Below, one piece after another: positions 24,067 to 38,300 of a stretch of DNA of 64,000 nucleotides; position 1 is the stretch's first letter, and every line of letters begins with the position of its first letter. The stretch spans positions 5,386,839 to 5,450,838 of the forward strand of contig NC_060960.1 in assembly GCF_910589235.1 (NCBI RefSeq). Direction: 5' to 3'. The stretch comes from Vespa crabro. Its lineage: Eukaryota; Arthropoda; Insecta; Hymenoptera; Vespidae. The notes under the pieces are model-generated. The model had not been told where the DNA came from. It was given only the letters and a program-made list of their open reading frames with translations, and did not search any database. Made by a program: the position numbers and the translations under genes.

Positions 24067-25850
24067 TTACGCCATTTTAGATACTTCGACGAATCGATCG
24101 TTATTGCAGAAGTCTTTGTAGGTATGTTCGTAACGCAGTTTTAAAGTGTCGTATTTTTTTACGAAAAAACTTATGTACTCGGGATGTGCTGGATCCACTT
24201 CGACAATGAGATGACCTCCTGGTTTCAATGCCTTGGCGCTATATTGTATAAGAGGTCTGATGATTTTCAATCCGTCTTCTCCACCGTCTAAAGCTCTTAA
24301 ATCTTCATAACTGCGTATATTCGAAAGAAAATAACAAAAGTAAACAAAAAAAAAAAACAAAAAAAGTATGTATCTATTTTTAAACCTTGATAATCTAAAT
24401 TATAAAATTACATACATTTTAATTTCTGGCTCCAATTTTAATATATCCTTTGTTGGTACGTATGGTGGATTGCTAACTATAAAATCGAAACTTTTAGCTT
24501 CAAAATTTATACTTTCAGAAGATTTTAATGTACCATCTTCTTCCAATGTCGCTTGCATGACAGTTACTCTTTCTTGCAACCCAAGCTTACTACAATTTTC
24601 TTTCGTTAAATCGCAAGCATGTGGATTAGTATCGACTGCTATACATTTTACCTAGAATAGTATGAAATTTACTCCGAACTATTTTAAATGATTAAAGGTA
24701 TCCCATTTATTTTAATCACCTGCAATAATGATAGCATTATTCTTTTAATTGTTTAATTACCATTTAAGTAATTAATTAATAGGAAATAATGTACCTTGTT
24801 GGAGGAATGTGCCAAAGCTAGCGATATCGCGCCAGAACCACAACCGATTTCCAAGATTTCATGATTGTCATCGTGCAAATAACTCAGTCTTTTTAAAATA
24901 ATATCAACTATTATCTCTGTTTCTGGACGTGGAATAAAAATCGGTGGAACTAATTTCAAGGTAATATCTCGAAAATCCCATTCACCGATAATGTATTGAA
25001 CTGGCATCCTGTGGGACTTCATTTTCATGAAATTACGTGATTTAATGTGATTTAAACAACATATAAGAAATTTCTTTATTTTTCGTACAGTCATCACATT
25101 TTACCTGGACAATCTGCATTGGCAAAGTGATTCTAATTCGTTCAATTGATCTTTCGTAAGTCGTTTATCACGAAAATTCGTCACGTCTAAGAGCTGTTAA
25201 ATAAAATCAAAGAAAGCATGAAAAAACTATTTAAAACTAAGTATTTCACACTTTTGTCTTATTAAAAAAAGACTGCGCTTTTATAGTCCACGTTTAAAAT
25301 TAGCGGGAAAAGTAAAAAATATACAATTTGGCAAGTAGCCAATAAGAGTGCGAATATATTGGACGCCATGACAGTATAAAACATATGTATATGTTATTTA
25401 GCCATGTGATTTCATATAGGTTAGAAAACAAAGGCGTATTTTCTCATGAATTATATTGAGAATTTGTCGGTAAAACAGGATCTAAAGTATAATAGATAGG
25501 TTTATAAGTAATATATAACTTTAATGAATGCAATGTAATCGACTAGGTGAACGAAAAAATTTAAGAATTAATATTTTTACCTTTTTTAAACCTACGACAT
25601 GTGCGACGATGTGTTCGATGGATTCAACGGGTTCTGGTATAGCCTCGTTCTCAAACCGGTGACTCCATTTTTCAACGATCTCACCAACGGTCGGACAATT
25701 CATGGAGGAATCGTTCGTAAAAGTACGATACAAAGCAACATTTCCTTTGTTTGTCATCGCAATATTATTTCCTATACGCACAGTGCTCGTTGTCGTACTT
25801 TTGTTGATTGCAAAAACACACATATTTAAAATTCGCCGATACGACATCAT
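24067..25850 (-). CDS. HEMK1: HEMK1/PrmC-type release factor glutamine N5-methyltransferase
   Basis: The enzyme transfers methyl from S-adenosylmethionine to the Gln of the GGQ motif in translation termination factors; animal HEMK1 acts in mitochondria. Five minus-strand exons (25850-25581, 25193-25105, 25008-24795, 24651-24416, 24310-24067) join in phase to 350 aa, close to the usual length of about 340. The N-terminus (about 1-45) is rich in Ser/Thr/Arg and poor in acidic residues, as in mitochondrial targeting peptides. A helical domain follows (about 55-120), then PVQYIIGEWDF and IPRPETE, the SAM-binding EIGCGSG (about 173-179), the adenine-side acid in CIAVDTN, the catalytic NPPY at 252-255 and YEDLRALDGGEDGL after it. 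All key residues are present. The start is the first of two adjacent ATGs. Confidence 0.95.
25194..25580 (-). other. Intron 1 of the HEMK1-type gene
   Basis: About 390 bases between the leader exon and exon 2, with GT-AG ends on the minus strand. No further feature seen. Confidence 0.85.
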
Positions 25851-26540
25851 ATCTCATACAAAGTATACTGAATGACGTGTTGTTATTGAATGATTATGAA
25901 GCATATTATCGTCGAAGGGAGAGGCATTCCTTCGAAAATACCGCTATCTAGCGGATAAAATTTACGATTGACTGACTCATTCTATGTATTTCTCAATCAA
26001 CACACTAGCTTCTAATATAGTATACATAAAATATAAAAACAAATATCCTTCTCTTCGTGAATATTTTGATATTAACGTAAACGATCAAAGAACATTTTAT
26101 GTTTACATTTAAATATAGAATGACCCAGGAACGTCAATATAAAGTTTAATAAATAAACAACAGGGAAGAGAAGTATCACTGAAGTGTTCGGTAAGTTATC
26201 GACCAAAGACGTTTAAACTCGGTCGTTAAGTAGTATAGAATAGGAAACATTATTCTTCGAGTAACGTTCGAACGAAAGGCGCAGGCGCGAGTTCGTACTC
26301 GTCGATGTTCGGTTGATCTCGGAAAAGAATGACGAGAGGCGGGGAGGAGTCTCACGCCGGGATATATGATGGTGCATCAGGGGGTGAGCGGTGAGAGGCG
26401 TGACAGTCGCGAGAGCACATAGGGCAGTCGTTGCTGCTCTCGATCGTAAGTAACGTGCGACGTCGAGTCTGGCATGAGCGTCGTCTGCGCGACGCGATTG
26501 CATCGCGAGCTGAGATCGTTGCGAGAGCGTCGAAACGACT

Positions 26541-26705
26541 GATAGAGAGAGAGAGAAAGACAGAAAAAGAGAGAGAGAGAGAGAGAGAGAGGAAGAGAAA
26601 AAGAAAGAGAGAGAGATAGAGAAAGAGAGAAACGGAGAAAAAGAGAGAGAGAGAGAGAAAGAGAAAGAGAGAAAGAGAGAGAGAGAGAAAGAGAGAGGAA
26701 GGAAA
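26541..26705. repeat. (GA)n-rich purine tract
   Basis: About 165 bases of imperfect GA repeats with GAAA interruptions. Ser/Leu-rich open frames on the other strand are repeat translations. Confidence 0.95.
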
Positions 26706-26905
26706 GAAAGAAAGAGCGAGGCTTTTCTGTGCGCACGGGACACCGATGTCGAGTGCGACGTCGTCCTCGAGCACGAGGACTCGCGTGAACGGGAAGAGGA
26801 AGAGGAAGAAGGTGCTGTTGTACGAAGAGGGTTCGTGTAACGACACGACACCTCGGCGTCGCTAGTTACCTCTCGTTGTCCATTGCGTGTTTCACTCTCT
26901 CTCTC

Positions 26906-26942
<37 letters not shown>

Positions 26943-27274
26943 TTATATACGTGTGTATATGTACGTCGTGTATGACGTGCGTGAGTGCAGTGCAACGAGT
27001 AACAGCACATATTCGGAATATTACGTTCGTGCTATCGCTTGGTGGTTGCTCTTGTGTTTTCTCAATGCTTAATACCAACCTAGACGTTTGTTCCTCGTTA
27101 AGAAAAAGACTGGTCGTCGTCTCTCGTCGTGTCTTTCGTTTTACGTTCGTTCCCCGTTTTGATTAGGGAGGAATAAGGAAGGAAAAAACGCCGGCTAACC
27201 GGAACGCTCTCAACGTTCGGGGTTCTGTCACAAACCAGACACGAGATTTGTCTGTTGCCGTCCTTGTCGTTTCT

Positions 27275-27462
27275 CTATTGCTATCTTTCTCTTTTTCTCT
27301 CTCTCTCTTTCTCTCCCTTTACTTCTGTCTGTCTCTTTTTCTGTCTCTCTTTTTCTCCCTCTCTTTCTTTCTCTCTCTTTCTCTCGTTTCTACTTCTCTC
27401 TTATACATCACTCTCTCTCTCTCTTTCTTTCTCTCTCTCTCTCTCTCTTTCTCTCTCACTCT
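27275..27462. repeat. (CT)n-rich pyrimidine tract
   Basis: Nearly 190 bases of imperfect CT repeats. With the GA tract at 26541 on the same strand it forms a purine/pyrimidine pair about 600 bases apart. Confidence 0.95.
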
Positions 27463-27591
27463 TCACCCGACACGACGAACACGAACGAATGGGCGAACGG
27501 AAATACGAGCGATCGATTGGCGCTGTGTTTGGTGGTAGTGGCCGCTGAGTACGAGAAAGGTACGGTGAAAAGTGACAAGTAGACGAGAGAG

Positions 27592-27636
<45 letters not shown>

Positions 27637-28641
27637 TAGACATTCGGCACGTTATCTCTCTCACTTCCTTTCTCGCGTTCTTTTACGCAATGAGACATAG
27701 TCGGTGTATTACGAACATATTTTAGTGGTTAGAGAGAAATAGAGAGAAAGAGAGAGAGAGAGAGAGAAAATGAATGATGGAAAGAGATAGATAAAAAAGG
27801 AACGAAAGCAAGAGAGAGAGAGAGAGAGAACGCAAAGTGCACGGCGAAAGTTGGGTGCGAACACATAGATGATTTACCTCCTACGATATAGATAGACAGA
27901 TAGTTACTCGCACGTGTGAGGAGCGCGAGTCTGACGTATCAACGAACTCTCCCTTTTATACGATATTATCAAACAAATTGTTCCGATTTGTTGAAGGTGT
28001 ACGTTTTTAAATATCCCGCCAAAGATTCTCAATGACATTAATCGGAGGAAGGACAAACAACTCGCAGTGGTCATCGACGATGACACTGTCATTTCCGGAT
28101 AGTTAGATCCGATCATGAAGAAAACAACGGGAGAAGTTGTTTCGGCCGGTGGTTCACGCCCTTGCGGCTACTTCGTTCACGACGAAGCGACAACAATAAC
28201 GATTACGGGTACGGGTACGGGTACGTCGGGTACGACGACGATCGAGCAACAACGATCCAACGAATCTAACGTGCCGGCTCGATAACTTTACCATCTCTCT
28301 ATCCTTTATATATATATATTTCTCTCTCTCTCTCTCACACACACACACTTACGTGCACATATACGTATAGATACACCGACACGTTCACGCACAAGGCATA
28401 TACTCGTTTGCTGATTCCATACACTCATCCTATTTCCCCTACCCTATCCTTATTCCCCTTACTCCCCTCTCCTCCTCCCTTCACCCCACTATTTCCAACT
28501 TCAACCTATCCCCTTCCAACTACAGTACTCCCAAGCAGCCAATGTCGATGCTCGTATTTTGTCTGCGTTCTATGTATTTGTTCGTTAAGTCTACTACGTT
28601 GTGTGTGTTTTACCGTGCGTATTCGTTGTTGTCGTTGTCAT

Positions 28642-28672
<31 letters not shown>

Positions 28673-29044
28673 ATCATCGTAGTAGTAGTAGTAGTGTAGT
28701 TGTATAGTAGTAGAACGTACGCGTGTCGATGACGAGTCGCGCGCGATTTTTCGAAGTGAGAAAAACGCTACCTTCGTGTCGGTGGTGAGTACGTTCTTTG
28801 TGGTTTGTTGGTTATATAGAAAGAAGAGAGAAATATAAAAAAAGAGAGAAAGAGAGAGAGAGATAGAAGAAAAAAGTAAGAAAGAAAGAAAGAAAGAAAG
28901 AGTTGGTGAGTGAGTGGGTGAGAGTGAGTGAACGAACGAGCGAGCGAGCGAGTGAGTGAGTGAGTGAGTGAGTGATCGTCGTCGCCATCGTCTTGTCAGC
29001 TGGTCGAACGTGCATCGTCTTTGAGGTGTCGCGTGAGCGAGAAA

Positions 29045-30001
29045 ATGTTCAACTTCATGAAGAAGGCCACGGAGAAGGACGACAAGGAGAAGAGGAAGAG
29101 GGAGAAGAAGGAACGGAAGGATGTCAAGAAAAGAGATCGAGGGAGTATGTCTGCTGAGGAACTTCTACGACTCGATGAGGTGAGACAAAATCAATTTATA
29201 TGATATACCATATAAATTATGTATAATTATATGAAGTTATAGAAACGTGTATGAATAATTAAGAATTGCATACGTTTGTAAGGAAATTATAAAGAATGGG
29301 AATGCATAATAAGGAATATATTTACGTATATACGTAACCAGGTTATATAGAGACCTGTGTGATAAGAATACATAGATTTATACGTAGTACTTTATTATGT
29401 GTAGTAGTGTATTTGTGTGTATTTATAAATAATACACGTGTGTACAATTAATAAGATATCGTCTGTATGATATTATATGTATGTGTGTGTATGTGTGTAT
29501 AAAGATAGTAAGAAGGACGATGCGCACTTACGCACACAACTTACACACACACACACACACACACATTCGCGCGCGTGCGATGTTTACGTAGAAGTTCTTC
29601 AGATTGACCTCCTTCCTTAGGGGTGAATCTTCTTTATCGACTTATGTTCATCGATTGTTTTTGTAGTAAAAGCAAATGTTTTTACTAAAAAATTAACATA
29701 TTGTTTATGTTGCATATTAATGAATGGATTAAATTTCGATTTGATTTTCTGATTACTAAAAACTATATCCTGTTTCCGTGTATATATATATATATGTATA
29801 TCTTACAAATTTCTATCTATTTTTAATATTTATAACGTTTCAATAAGTATCTATATCTATATCAAATCGTATATGATAAAAAAGATTCCGTACATTTTTT
29901 ATTTATATTAAAAGAAAAAAAAAAAAGAAAAAAAAATAATAATAATAATAGTAAAGAAGAAAAGAAAATTAGGAAAAGATCGCAAAGAACGTTAACATTA
30001 A

Positions 30002-30036
<35 letters not shown>

Positions 30037-32353
30037 AAAAAAAAACAGTAATAAAAATAATAATAAAAAAAGAAAAAAGGAAGAAAAAGATTGCGAAGAA
30101 CGTTAACTTTAATTTTCGTACAATACTAAAGAATTTAACAAGTTGCCCGTGAAACGGTTTCGTTGAATCGTAAAACGAGTCCATCGTAGAATCGGTCGAT
30201 TTTATCTTTTACATCTGACTCCGCGCCTAAGTTTACTACTAAACGGAAGTAGAATTCAGGTTGGACGATGCGTATGCGTCACGCGGAAGATCACCGATTA
30301 CTTTGTTTCTTTACTATCTTGTTCGCAGCTTTACATTTAGGTCGTTTATATTTTTCTTTCATAAAAGAAGTTTCGAAAGATACGTACAAATATGTGTTTT
30401 TTCCTTTTTTCTTTTTTTTTTTCCCAAATCAATATTTTATTGCAACAAAGTGAATTATTATTATAGATTAAATTGACCCATTGACGTTATCGATTATACT
30501 GATAAGAAAGAACGCGATTATCTGATAATTTCTTTCGCTTTAATGAAATCGATAGAAGACCGTTAAATTAACGAGTTATTTATCAGAATTTTTACTCATC
30601 GACATTATTACAAATCTTTCGAGCATAATTAATTTTGACGTTAATTAGCTAGTCGTAATAATCTTGGAGCAAGAAATTATATGAAGATAAAAAATCAAAT
30701 GAAACGTTAATTTCGTTTTTTAACGATTGCAAAAAATAATAATTTCTTCGATCCAATGAAGTAAATAAGAAAATATAAATTAACGTGATATTCAACAGAT
30801 TCGTATTACTTTTATTTAAGCTTTATTAGAAATCGTTTTAATATAGATTATTTTCACATTAAATTATAAAATAATTCGATTATAAACGTGAATTATAACA
30901 TTATTTGATCGAACAAAGGAAAAAAAAGGCAAATCATATTTTTATCAACCGCGATAAATCTCTGGTGCCTTTCGAATCAACTCTTTCCACAAAGTTTTTC
31001 TTCCGATACGCTTTCGTGGTTACAATGGCAGAGTTGCGGTTTGAGAACGTCATGAATGTCACGTCAAAGCGGATCTAGAGAGCAAGAAATTTGGAGAATG
31101 TTCAAGTCGCAAGTGCAGCGAACCGTCTTTAATGTTTCTTAGCAACTTTTGTAGAGTAAAAACGAGTTCCCCGAGTCGTTGATAAGTATATCGTATAATC
31201 GTTGAAGAAACGATTATGTGAATAAGTGAGTAAGCATACTATAAACTTGTCACTTGATGGTCAATCGTGAAATAACTGGCACCAACTAAGCAAATATTTG
31301 GATTTCATGCATAAAATCCAATTGAATCAGCAAATATTATTTATGATGATTTAGTACTATATTGATTTTTTTTTATTTAATAATGATAACTATGCTAATT
31401 CACGAGACGTAAATTTGAACAAATATAAAAAAAAATTATGGTTAGGATTATTCGGCGAAATTTTTTAATGTTCGAATTGATGTATTTAAATATTTGAATT
31501 CTATTTCTTTTTTTCCTTTTCTATCCTTTTTTTTATCGAGTTGCAATAATTTTTTTTATTTAAATATTGCAATAGTAATTTGCATATTACTATTGCAATT
31601 GATAAGAAAAAAAGCGAGGAACAAGAAAAAGTCATAGCAATTTTTTTTTTTTTTTTTTCCTTTTCTTTTTGATAGGTTCGTAGATCATTGAAGATACCAG
31701 GACGCAGAAAGGAAAAGGAAAAACTACCTAGCGGTATAACAGCAGATTATAGTGCATCCTTCTTTGCTCACTTGGATCGGGATCTATTGGAGAACTCGCA
31801 GAACACGACGGGTGGAACAGGAAACACGGTGGGCGGTGGTACAGGCTCGAGTTGGACAATGAGAACGCCTGATGGTTTGACACAGAGCGACTCATCGGAG
31901 ACATCGTTGACCTCTTTGAGTACAACGACGACAAATGCCGGTGGACAATCTGGCAAGAATCTCCCTCCTCTTCCACCGAAACCTCCAAAAAGAGGGATTT
32001 TAAAAGGGCCAAGATTGAGTATCACCAGTGGTACCATAAACGTCCTTTCGGAAGAAATTGTTCTACCGAACGGGAACGAAGGTGGTTATCAAGAGGCCAG
32101 TAATTTGTTGGTGAGAAACACTCTACAGAACGAAGTGATAGCCTATCAGAACGTTCCGCCTACGCACTCAACAAGCTTAGGTGCCATGGCTGCTGGTCTC
32201 ACGAAGGACGAAGTTTGCAGTCCTTCCGAGGAAGAAACGCAATCTTGGCGAATATCTTCTCAACAATCTTCTCATCATCATCAGCATTTTCATCATCAAC
32301 AACAGCATCTTCAGCAACACCATGAACATCAGCAACATCAATTGCATCATCAA

Positions 32354-32385
<32 letters not shown>

Positions 32386-35300
32386 ACAACAGCAACATCA
32401 TCATCATCATCATCATCCGACTGAATCGAAGCTGCTGCAGGTATAAATGGAAAAATAATTGTCATCGTTGATGAATATAAAAATGGAAATAACACTTGTG
32501 ATCTCCTGTGATTTCACATTTTTAGGTTGTGACAAGTGCCAGTCCGTCAGCTGATTCTTTGACGGACACGACCAATTCGAGTTTTGCTACACCACCGTTC
32601 AGTTTGTCACCGGTCGGTGAATCTCAGGGTTTCTGTAGATGGCGATCCTCAGCTTCTTTCGAGGAACAAGGAGTAGAACTTCAGCTACCGGAAATCGTGC
32701 CTCTCGAACTTCCGGAACCACGAGAATTGACAATCCAAAGGCAGCCACCACCTCGTAACGATTTTGGTTTTTCTCTTCGTCGTGCTGTCATTGTTGAACG
32801 TGCTGCCAATGGTGTTACTCAAATGAGGCCTGTCATTTTCGCTGAACCTGGTACTTTAGTTCAACACAACAACGACACTGGTCTTCTACCGGGTGATCGG
32901 CTTATCGAAGTTAATGGGATCAATGTCGATGATAAGTCTAGGGAAGAGATCATTGATTTAATTAAAGGATCTGGTAGTAGTGTCACGGTGAAGGTAAGTT
33001 GTTTTATTTATTTTTTTTTTTTTTTTTTTTAAAGTAGTCAGTAATTAGTGTTGTTATTATTATTTTGTTTATTTAATAACATATCTAATAAATATATCTC
33101 ATAGTTAAAATATGAAATCATCGAAATATTTGTGCAATGTAACAACATGTAGGCAGGAAGCATACTAAAGAGAATATAGAATGAGTGATATGAACTTAAT
33201 GAGGCATTGATAGCAATTCTGAACGTTTCAGTTCGAGACATTAGCATACAATGAGCGAAAGTGCTTGTTTTTACAGACTACGTTCTCTTTAAAGTATTTC
33301 AAAATCTGAAAGACTTTGTGAAGAATAATTGGATTGAAAAAGAAAGATCGTATTTATATCGGACTTTTTTGATCGATTTCATTCGTAACATTCGTAACTT
33401 TTTCATCTACGATATTATCTTATTTATTTTAATTAGATTAATTCTAAGCAATTTATTTGATTTATATATATCAGAGATATACAAAAATTAGAAATTTGGG
33501 CGTGACTTTGTGATAGAATACTTGACTTACAAGGGATGATTTTAAATCTCGTAATTTACAAAATTAGGAAACCTTATATAGTGATTAATAATGGTCCTAA
33601 ATAAAACGTTGTTTTTTATGTTGTCTGTTTTAAGTCGAAGGGAATGAAAAATTTTCTTAAGCCTGCTCTCTAAGAAGAATGGAATAAATAATAGAAATTT
33701 CGACGTAAAACTGTTTTCCGTTTTTATATATAATAAAAGCTTGATAATATGTGCATAAAAATTGTAAAAAGTTTGCACGTTATACATGATCAATATATAA
33801 AAAAAAGCATTTATATTATAATAATACGTAAGTATATAAATAAGTAGGGGTTATGTATGATAATGAATAGACGTGAGAAAGCTTTTTCAAAGTGATTTAT
33901 ATCGTGTATATAAATAAAATAACTTTCATTTTCAAGAAATACAGTACAGTTAACGAAGACAATATCTGATTTCGTAATGAATAAAAATAAGAATATGGGT
34001 ATTTATATGACCAATTAATTTTTAATTAGTTGAGATAAAGGTAATAAAAATATATAGTTCTCAAATATTATTTTATGATATTATTTACTCGTTTAAATAC
34101 ATAAAAATATATATTAAAAAAATGATGGATTAAAAGTAACGATATCAATCTTGTGTTTTTTTCTTTCTTTTTTTTTTTTTTTAGATCTATCACCTTTTAC
34201 AAGTAATAAGATAAAAACAAAAAATATCATCATCTTAAAAAATGATTTATCTATCATTGAATAAATAAATAAAAATCTGACACAGTAAATTTTTCACACA
34301 ATTTTTAAACTTTATCTAAAACTTTTCTTAAATAGCTTAAATAATGTTTAAAGCTTAGAAATTTAGGAGAGAGAAATGAAAGATAAAGAAAAAGAGAAAA
34401 AAAGCGCGACAAGAAAATTTATTCAGGAAAAAAATTCTTTACGTATCCAAGAAAAAAAGTGTAACAATTTGTTGAATTTCCGCGATTTGTTATATTTTTT
34501 TTAAGTGAGTCTTTTTTTTTTGGTATCCTAATTTCGCGGTATTAAGGATTATTATAAGCTCTCAAGTTTAATGGAAAGGCAAATTATAGTGGAATCGTTG
34601 GGTCATTGCCTTTCAGTCAAATTCTCCAAGATCTATTTGCTGTCCCTTTCGCCGTCCGATTTCCACGTAAGAAGTAATTGCGATTCGGAATTGTTAGGAC
34701 GCGATTGCGATATTTGACGAAGATATACGTAATGGAGTGGGAAGTGGAGGAGAAGGAGGAGAAGGAAGAGAAGGATGATAGGAAGAGGGGTGAAAGGAGG
34801 AGAAGATGGATGCAGTCAACGTCGAAAGGTCGAAGCTTGCTTGAACGTTTATTGCGCAAATGGAGGAGTTTCCCACCCGCAGTTTCTCTAACCACATCTT
34901 TCATTTCATCTTTTCTCTTTCTTCCTCCGAGTTCAAAAGAGCGATCATAGCGATGAGATCGATTCATGAGTACATACAACAGGTTTTGTTTCGATTAAAG
35001 TTTTAGAATAGAAATATGATAATTGAGAATAATTGATCGTTCAATTTTATATTAGAAAAAAAGAAAACACAAGAAAGGACATGCCTATAGATCAACGTGT
35101 TAACAAGACATAAATACCCGTTAGAGAACGTAATGTTACGCTGAGTATTATGAATCCATTAATGAGTCATTGCAATTTTTACTCGGTAAAATGAAATAAT
35201 TTTTTTTTTCTTTTTTTCCCTTAAGCAATTGATTCGATAATTTTGATCGAACATTCTTTAAAGAATTTAATATGATATTAATGGTATTTATTTATTCTAT

Positions 35301-38300
35301 ATTTTTATTTCTAAATCGTATTAGGCAAACTACTAATGGAACGTGACGTTTGGGATGAACGAGATTTTGATATAACGATTAATTTTTAATTTAATAAATA
35401 AATGATTTTCTAATTGATTAAGGGTTAATATGATATTTATATGTCAAAAATATAATTATTATTCTTTTATACTTTTTGTATCATTTTTTTTGTTTTTTTT
35501 TTTTTTGTTTTTTCTTTATTTTCTTCCTGATACTTTAATGCATAAATGTGTACGTACATAGACAAATAGATCTGTTGGTTTTAGAACGTAAATGTTACAG
35601 GTGTTTTAAATGACATTCAGAGTGTAGTTCACCAGTGACCTGCATGGAATTCAAGGTGTTTGCTAGAGTATATACATACATTCGAATACAATTACTCCAT
35701 AAAAATTAGAAATCTCCATAGAATCTATTGGTTCGGTCGTAGGAATATCGATTAAGTGAAAAGATTTTAATTTATCATCAATGTTAAATATTTCAAATGT
35801 ATATACCGTTATTATTATTGATGAGTTGAATGCATTGAAAAATCGTGCATTGCGTATGAAAGAGGAATGCAATCGTTATCGGATTATCGATGAAATATAT
35901 TCGACCCTTCCATTGTTTCTACTTGTAAGAGAAACGTTTGATCCAATCGCTACTACCTAGTAAATGTTCGATGGCTCGACTCGAATCGGATTGATCTAGG
36001 TTGGGGTGGGGGGTTAGGTGAGGGGGAGAGCTTTATTCTGAATGAAAGTTTCTTGGTGAATGTCGTGCAAAGTACGAAGGTTAAATAAAAATATATATAT
36101 TATATATATGTATATAAAGTACTCTATTTAAAATCGAATAAATTTGTATAGAGCAAATAAAAGGAAGATAATTGGATAAGACAAATTAATTCGAAGATTT
36201 AACTCTTTATAATGCCATGTAATTTCAATGTTATAAGCTCATATATATATATATTTTTTTTTTTCCAAACAAAATTTATTTTTTTTTTGTTTATACACGA
36301 TCAATTTTTTTTTATTAATCATAAACTATGCTACAAGTTTAACATCGGATAATTTTTTTTTTTTTTTTAATGACTCAAAATTGGGTCATATAAGGATCAA
36401 CTTCTCTCGTAATAAAAGATAAATTATTTGTTTTTCGATTCTATTAAAGAAAAAAAAAAAAAAAAAAAAAAAACGTAACATTAATACCTTTCGATTATAC
36501 TTCTTAATTCATTCTTTTTTTCTAAAGCTCCCGTGGCCTTCATTCACAGAATTTTATTTTTAATCTTAAATATATTTCATGAATTCACGTTCATTGATCT
36601 TAGTTAATAGGTCAATTAGAAAAGCATTCAGAGAATCGTAAACATTATTTGTTCTAATCGTTCCATCGATGATGCTTGCTGATAGACGCGAGGAACTAAT
36701 AATAAAAGGAAAATATTTTTCATTGTCATTTAAAAATTATAATTAAAAAAAATAGAAAAAAGAAAGAAGAAAAGAAAAGTAATTGACATCCGACGATACT
36801 CGTTTATAAAATATTTCGTTAACATGATCAAATTTGGCTTTATTATGTACACGTAAAAAGAAAAAAAAAGAAAAAAAATGAAGAATAAAAATACACCCGC
36901 GAGAAACATAGAACGAGAATTAAAAATAAATTCTTTCGTTTAATATTTTTGTTCATTATCGAAATAATTATTTTTAGTTATCTCGATAATATTTAAGCTT
37001 CAGTTAATATTTTTTGATTCGTCAGAGCGTGAATGTGAGTTAACACGAATCGTCTGGCACGTCCCCTTCTTCTCTTTAGAATTGGATGCTCTTTAATAAT
37101 GCCTTCCTTCCTTCTTCCACCCCTGTTCTCTTTCTCTCTCTCTCTCTCTCTCTCTATTTCTCTTTTTTTCATACACACACATACATCATACACGCACACG
37201 CAATTCCTCATTATGTCGATTGTTTATTCCGATGCAGAAAGAGCAAGGGGAAGAAGAATCAAGACTGAGAAAGCATAAGAGGAATGCTATGCTCTCTTTT
37301 TCTTTCTCTCCTTTCCTTCTATCTATCTATCTATCTATCTATCTACCCGTCTTTCTTTCTCTTTCTCTTTCTCTTTCTCTTTCTCTTTCTCTTTCTCGAG
37401 ACTCTCCCCGGATGTTTCTGGATATTCGCCAAAGTAAACAATTTCGCGAGAAAGAGGCGGATGTGCTATGCTCCACGTCCCTCGTTACGTTTCCCTCGAA
37501 TAGGCGCCAAGTTACGACACGTTCCTTGTTATAGAGCACTCTATCGTAAAGAGTACGAGCCATTTAACTCGAGTATTTTCTTCTTGGACCGTGACGGACC
37601 GTTTCTTGATTCTTTTTAATTTTCATTTTACATCTATATAACTAGGGGAAGTAATTAAAAGAATTTTTAATTAGATAATTATCTATCTATATATATATAT
37701 ATTTATGAATAACAAATATAAGATATATCTTATCTTGATAATCGTACGAGGAAAATTCATTTATTTTCTTATTTTCAAAAGTTCAATTATTTTCGTATTT
37801 TTCGTATAAGATTATATAAAACACGGATCATGATGGTCGATTGTCAATATCAATTGTTTTATCTTATATCAAGCAAGTGATTCCTATAAAAAATACTTTT
37901 AAATATTTTATAACATTGATATCCGAGACGAGGAATTATTTAAGAAATTTCTTTTTTTTTTTTTTTTTAATGGAAAAAGAAGATAAACAATTACCGTCGT
38001 CGATAATAGTTATCAGTATGTCAAAAAAATTTTAATCGTACATAATGATTATACATAATCAAAATTATTTGAAGAAATATATTAATTATAATGTCATAAC
38101 TTTAAGAATTTAGGTTATTATTAAACTAAATAAATAAATTAAATTATAAACTAATTAAGTAATAAACTTAATTATTAAACAAATATGTATTAAACTATTT
38201 ATTAAAAGCGTGTCTTATTGTAAATAAGTCTTGTTCATTCAATTGTAAAAGATTATGTATATAAAGATAACATGATCGATAGTTGTTAAATGAAAAAGTT

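Larger units (their letters stand above)
25851..29044. promoter_or_regulatory. Divergent promoter/leader region between HEMK1-type gene and myosin 18
   Basis: The region separates the minus-strand HEMK1-type gene from plus-strand myosin 18. The HEMK1 side is short and AT-rich with a CCGCTATCTAGCGG near-palindrome at 25941. From about 26200 to 29044 the DNA is GC-richer and loaded with GA/CT arrays (26541-26705, 27275-27462, 27592-27632), GT/CA and AT runs, a GGGTAC repeat at 28207, GTC/TAG arrays (28634-28698) and GAGT repeats (28911-28974). This fits a promoter plus a long 5' leader of myosin 18, perhaps with a non-coding exon. No start site can be fixed by eye. Confidence 0.55.

Noticed and set aside
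26213..27010. 265-codon minus-strand frame rich in Ser and Leu
   Set aside because: Dominated by the GA array read in reverse, with no homology in the flanks.
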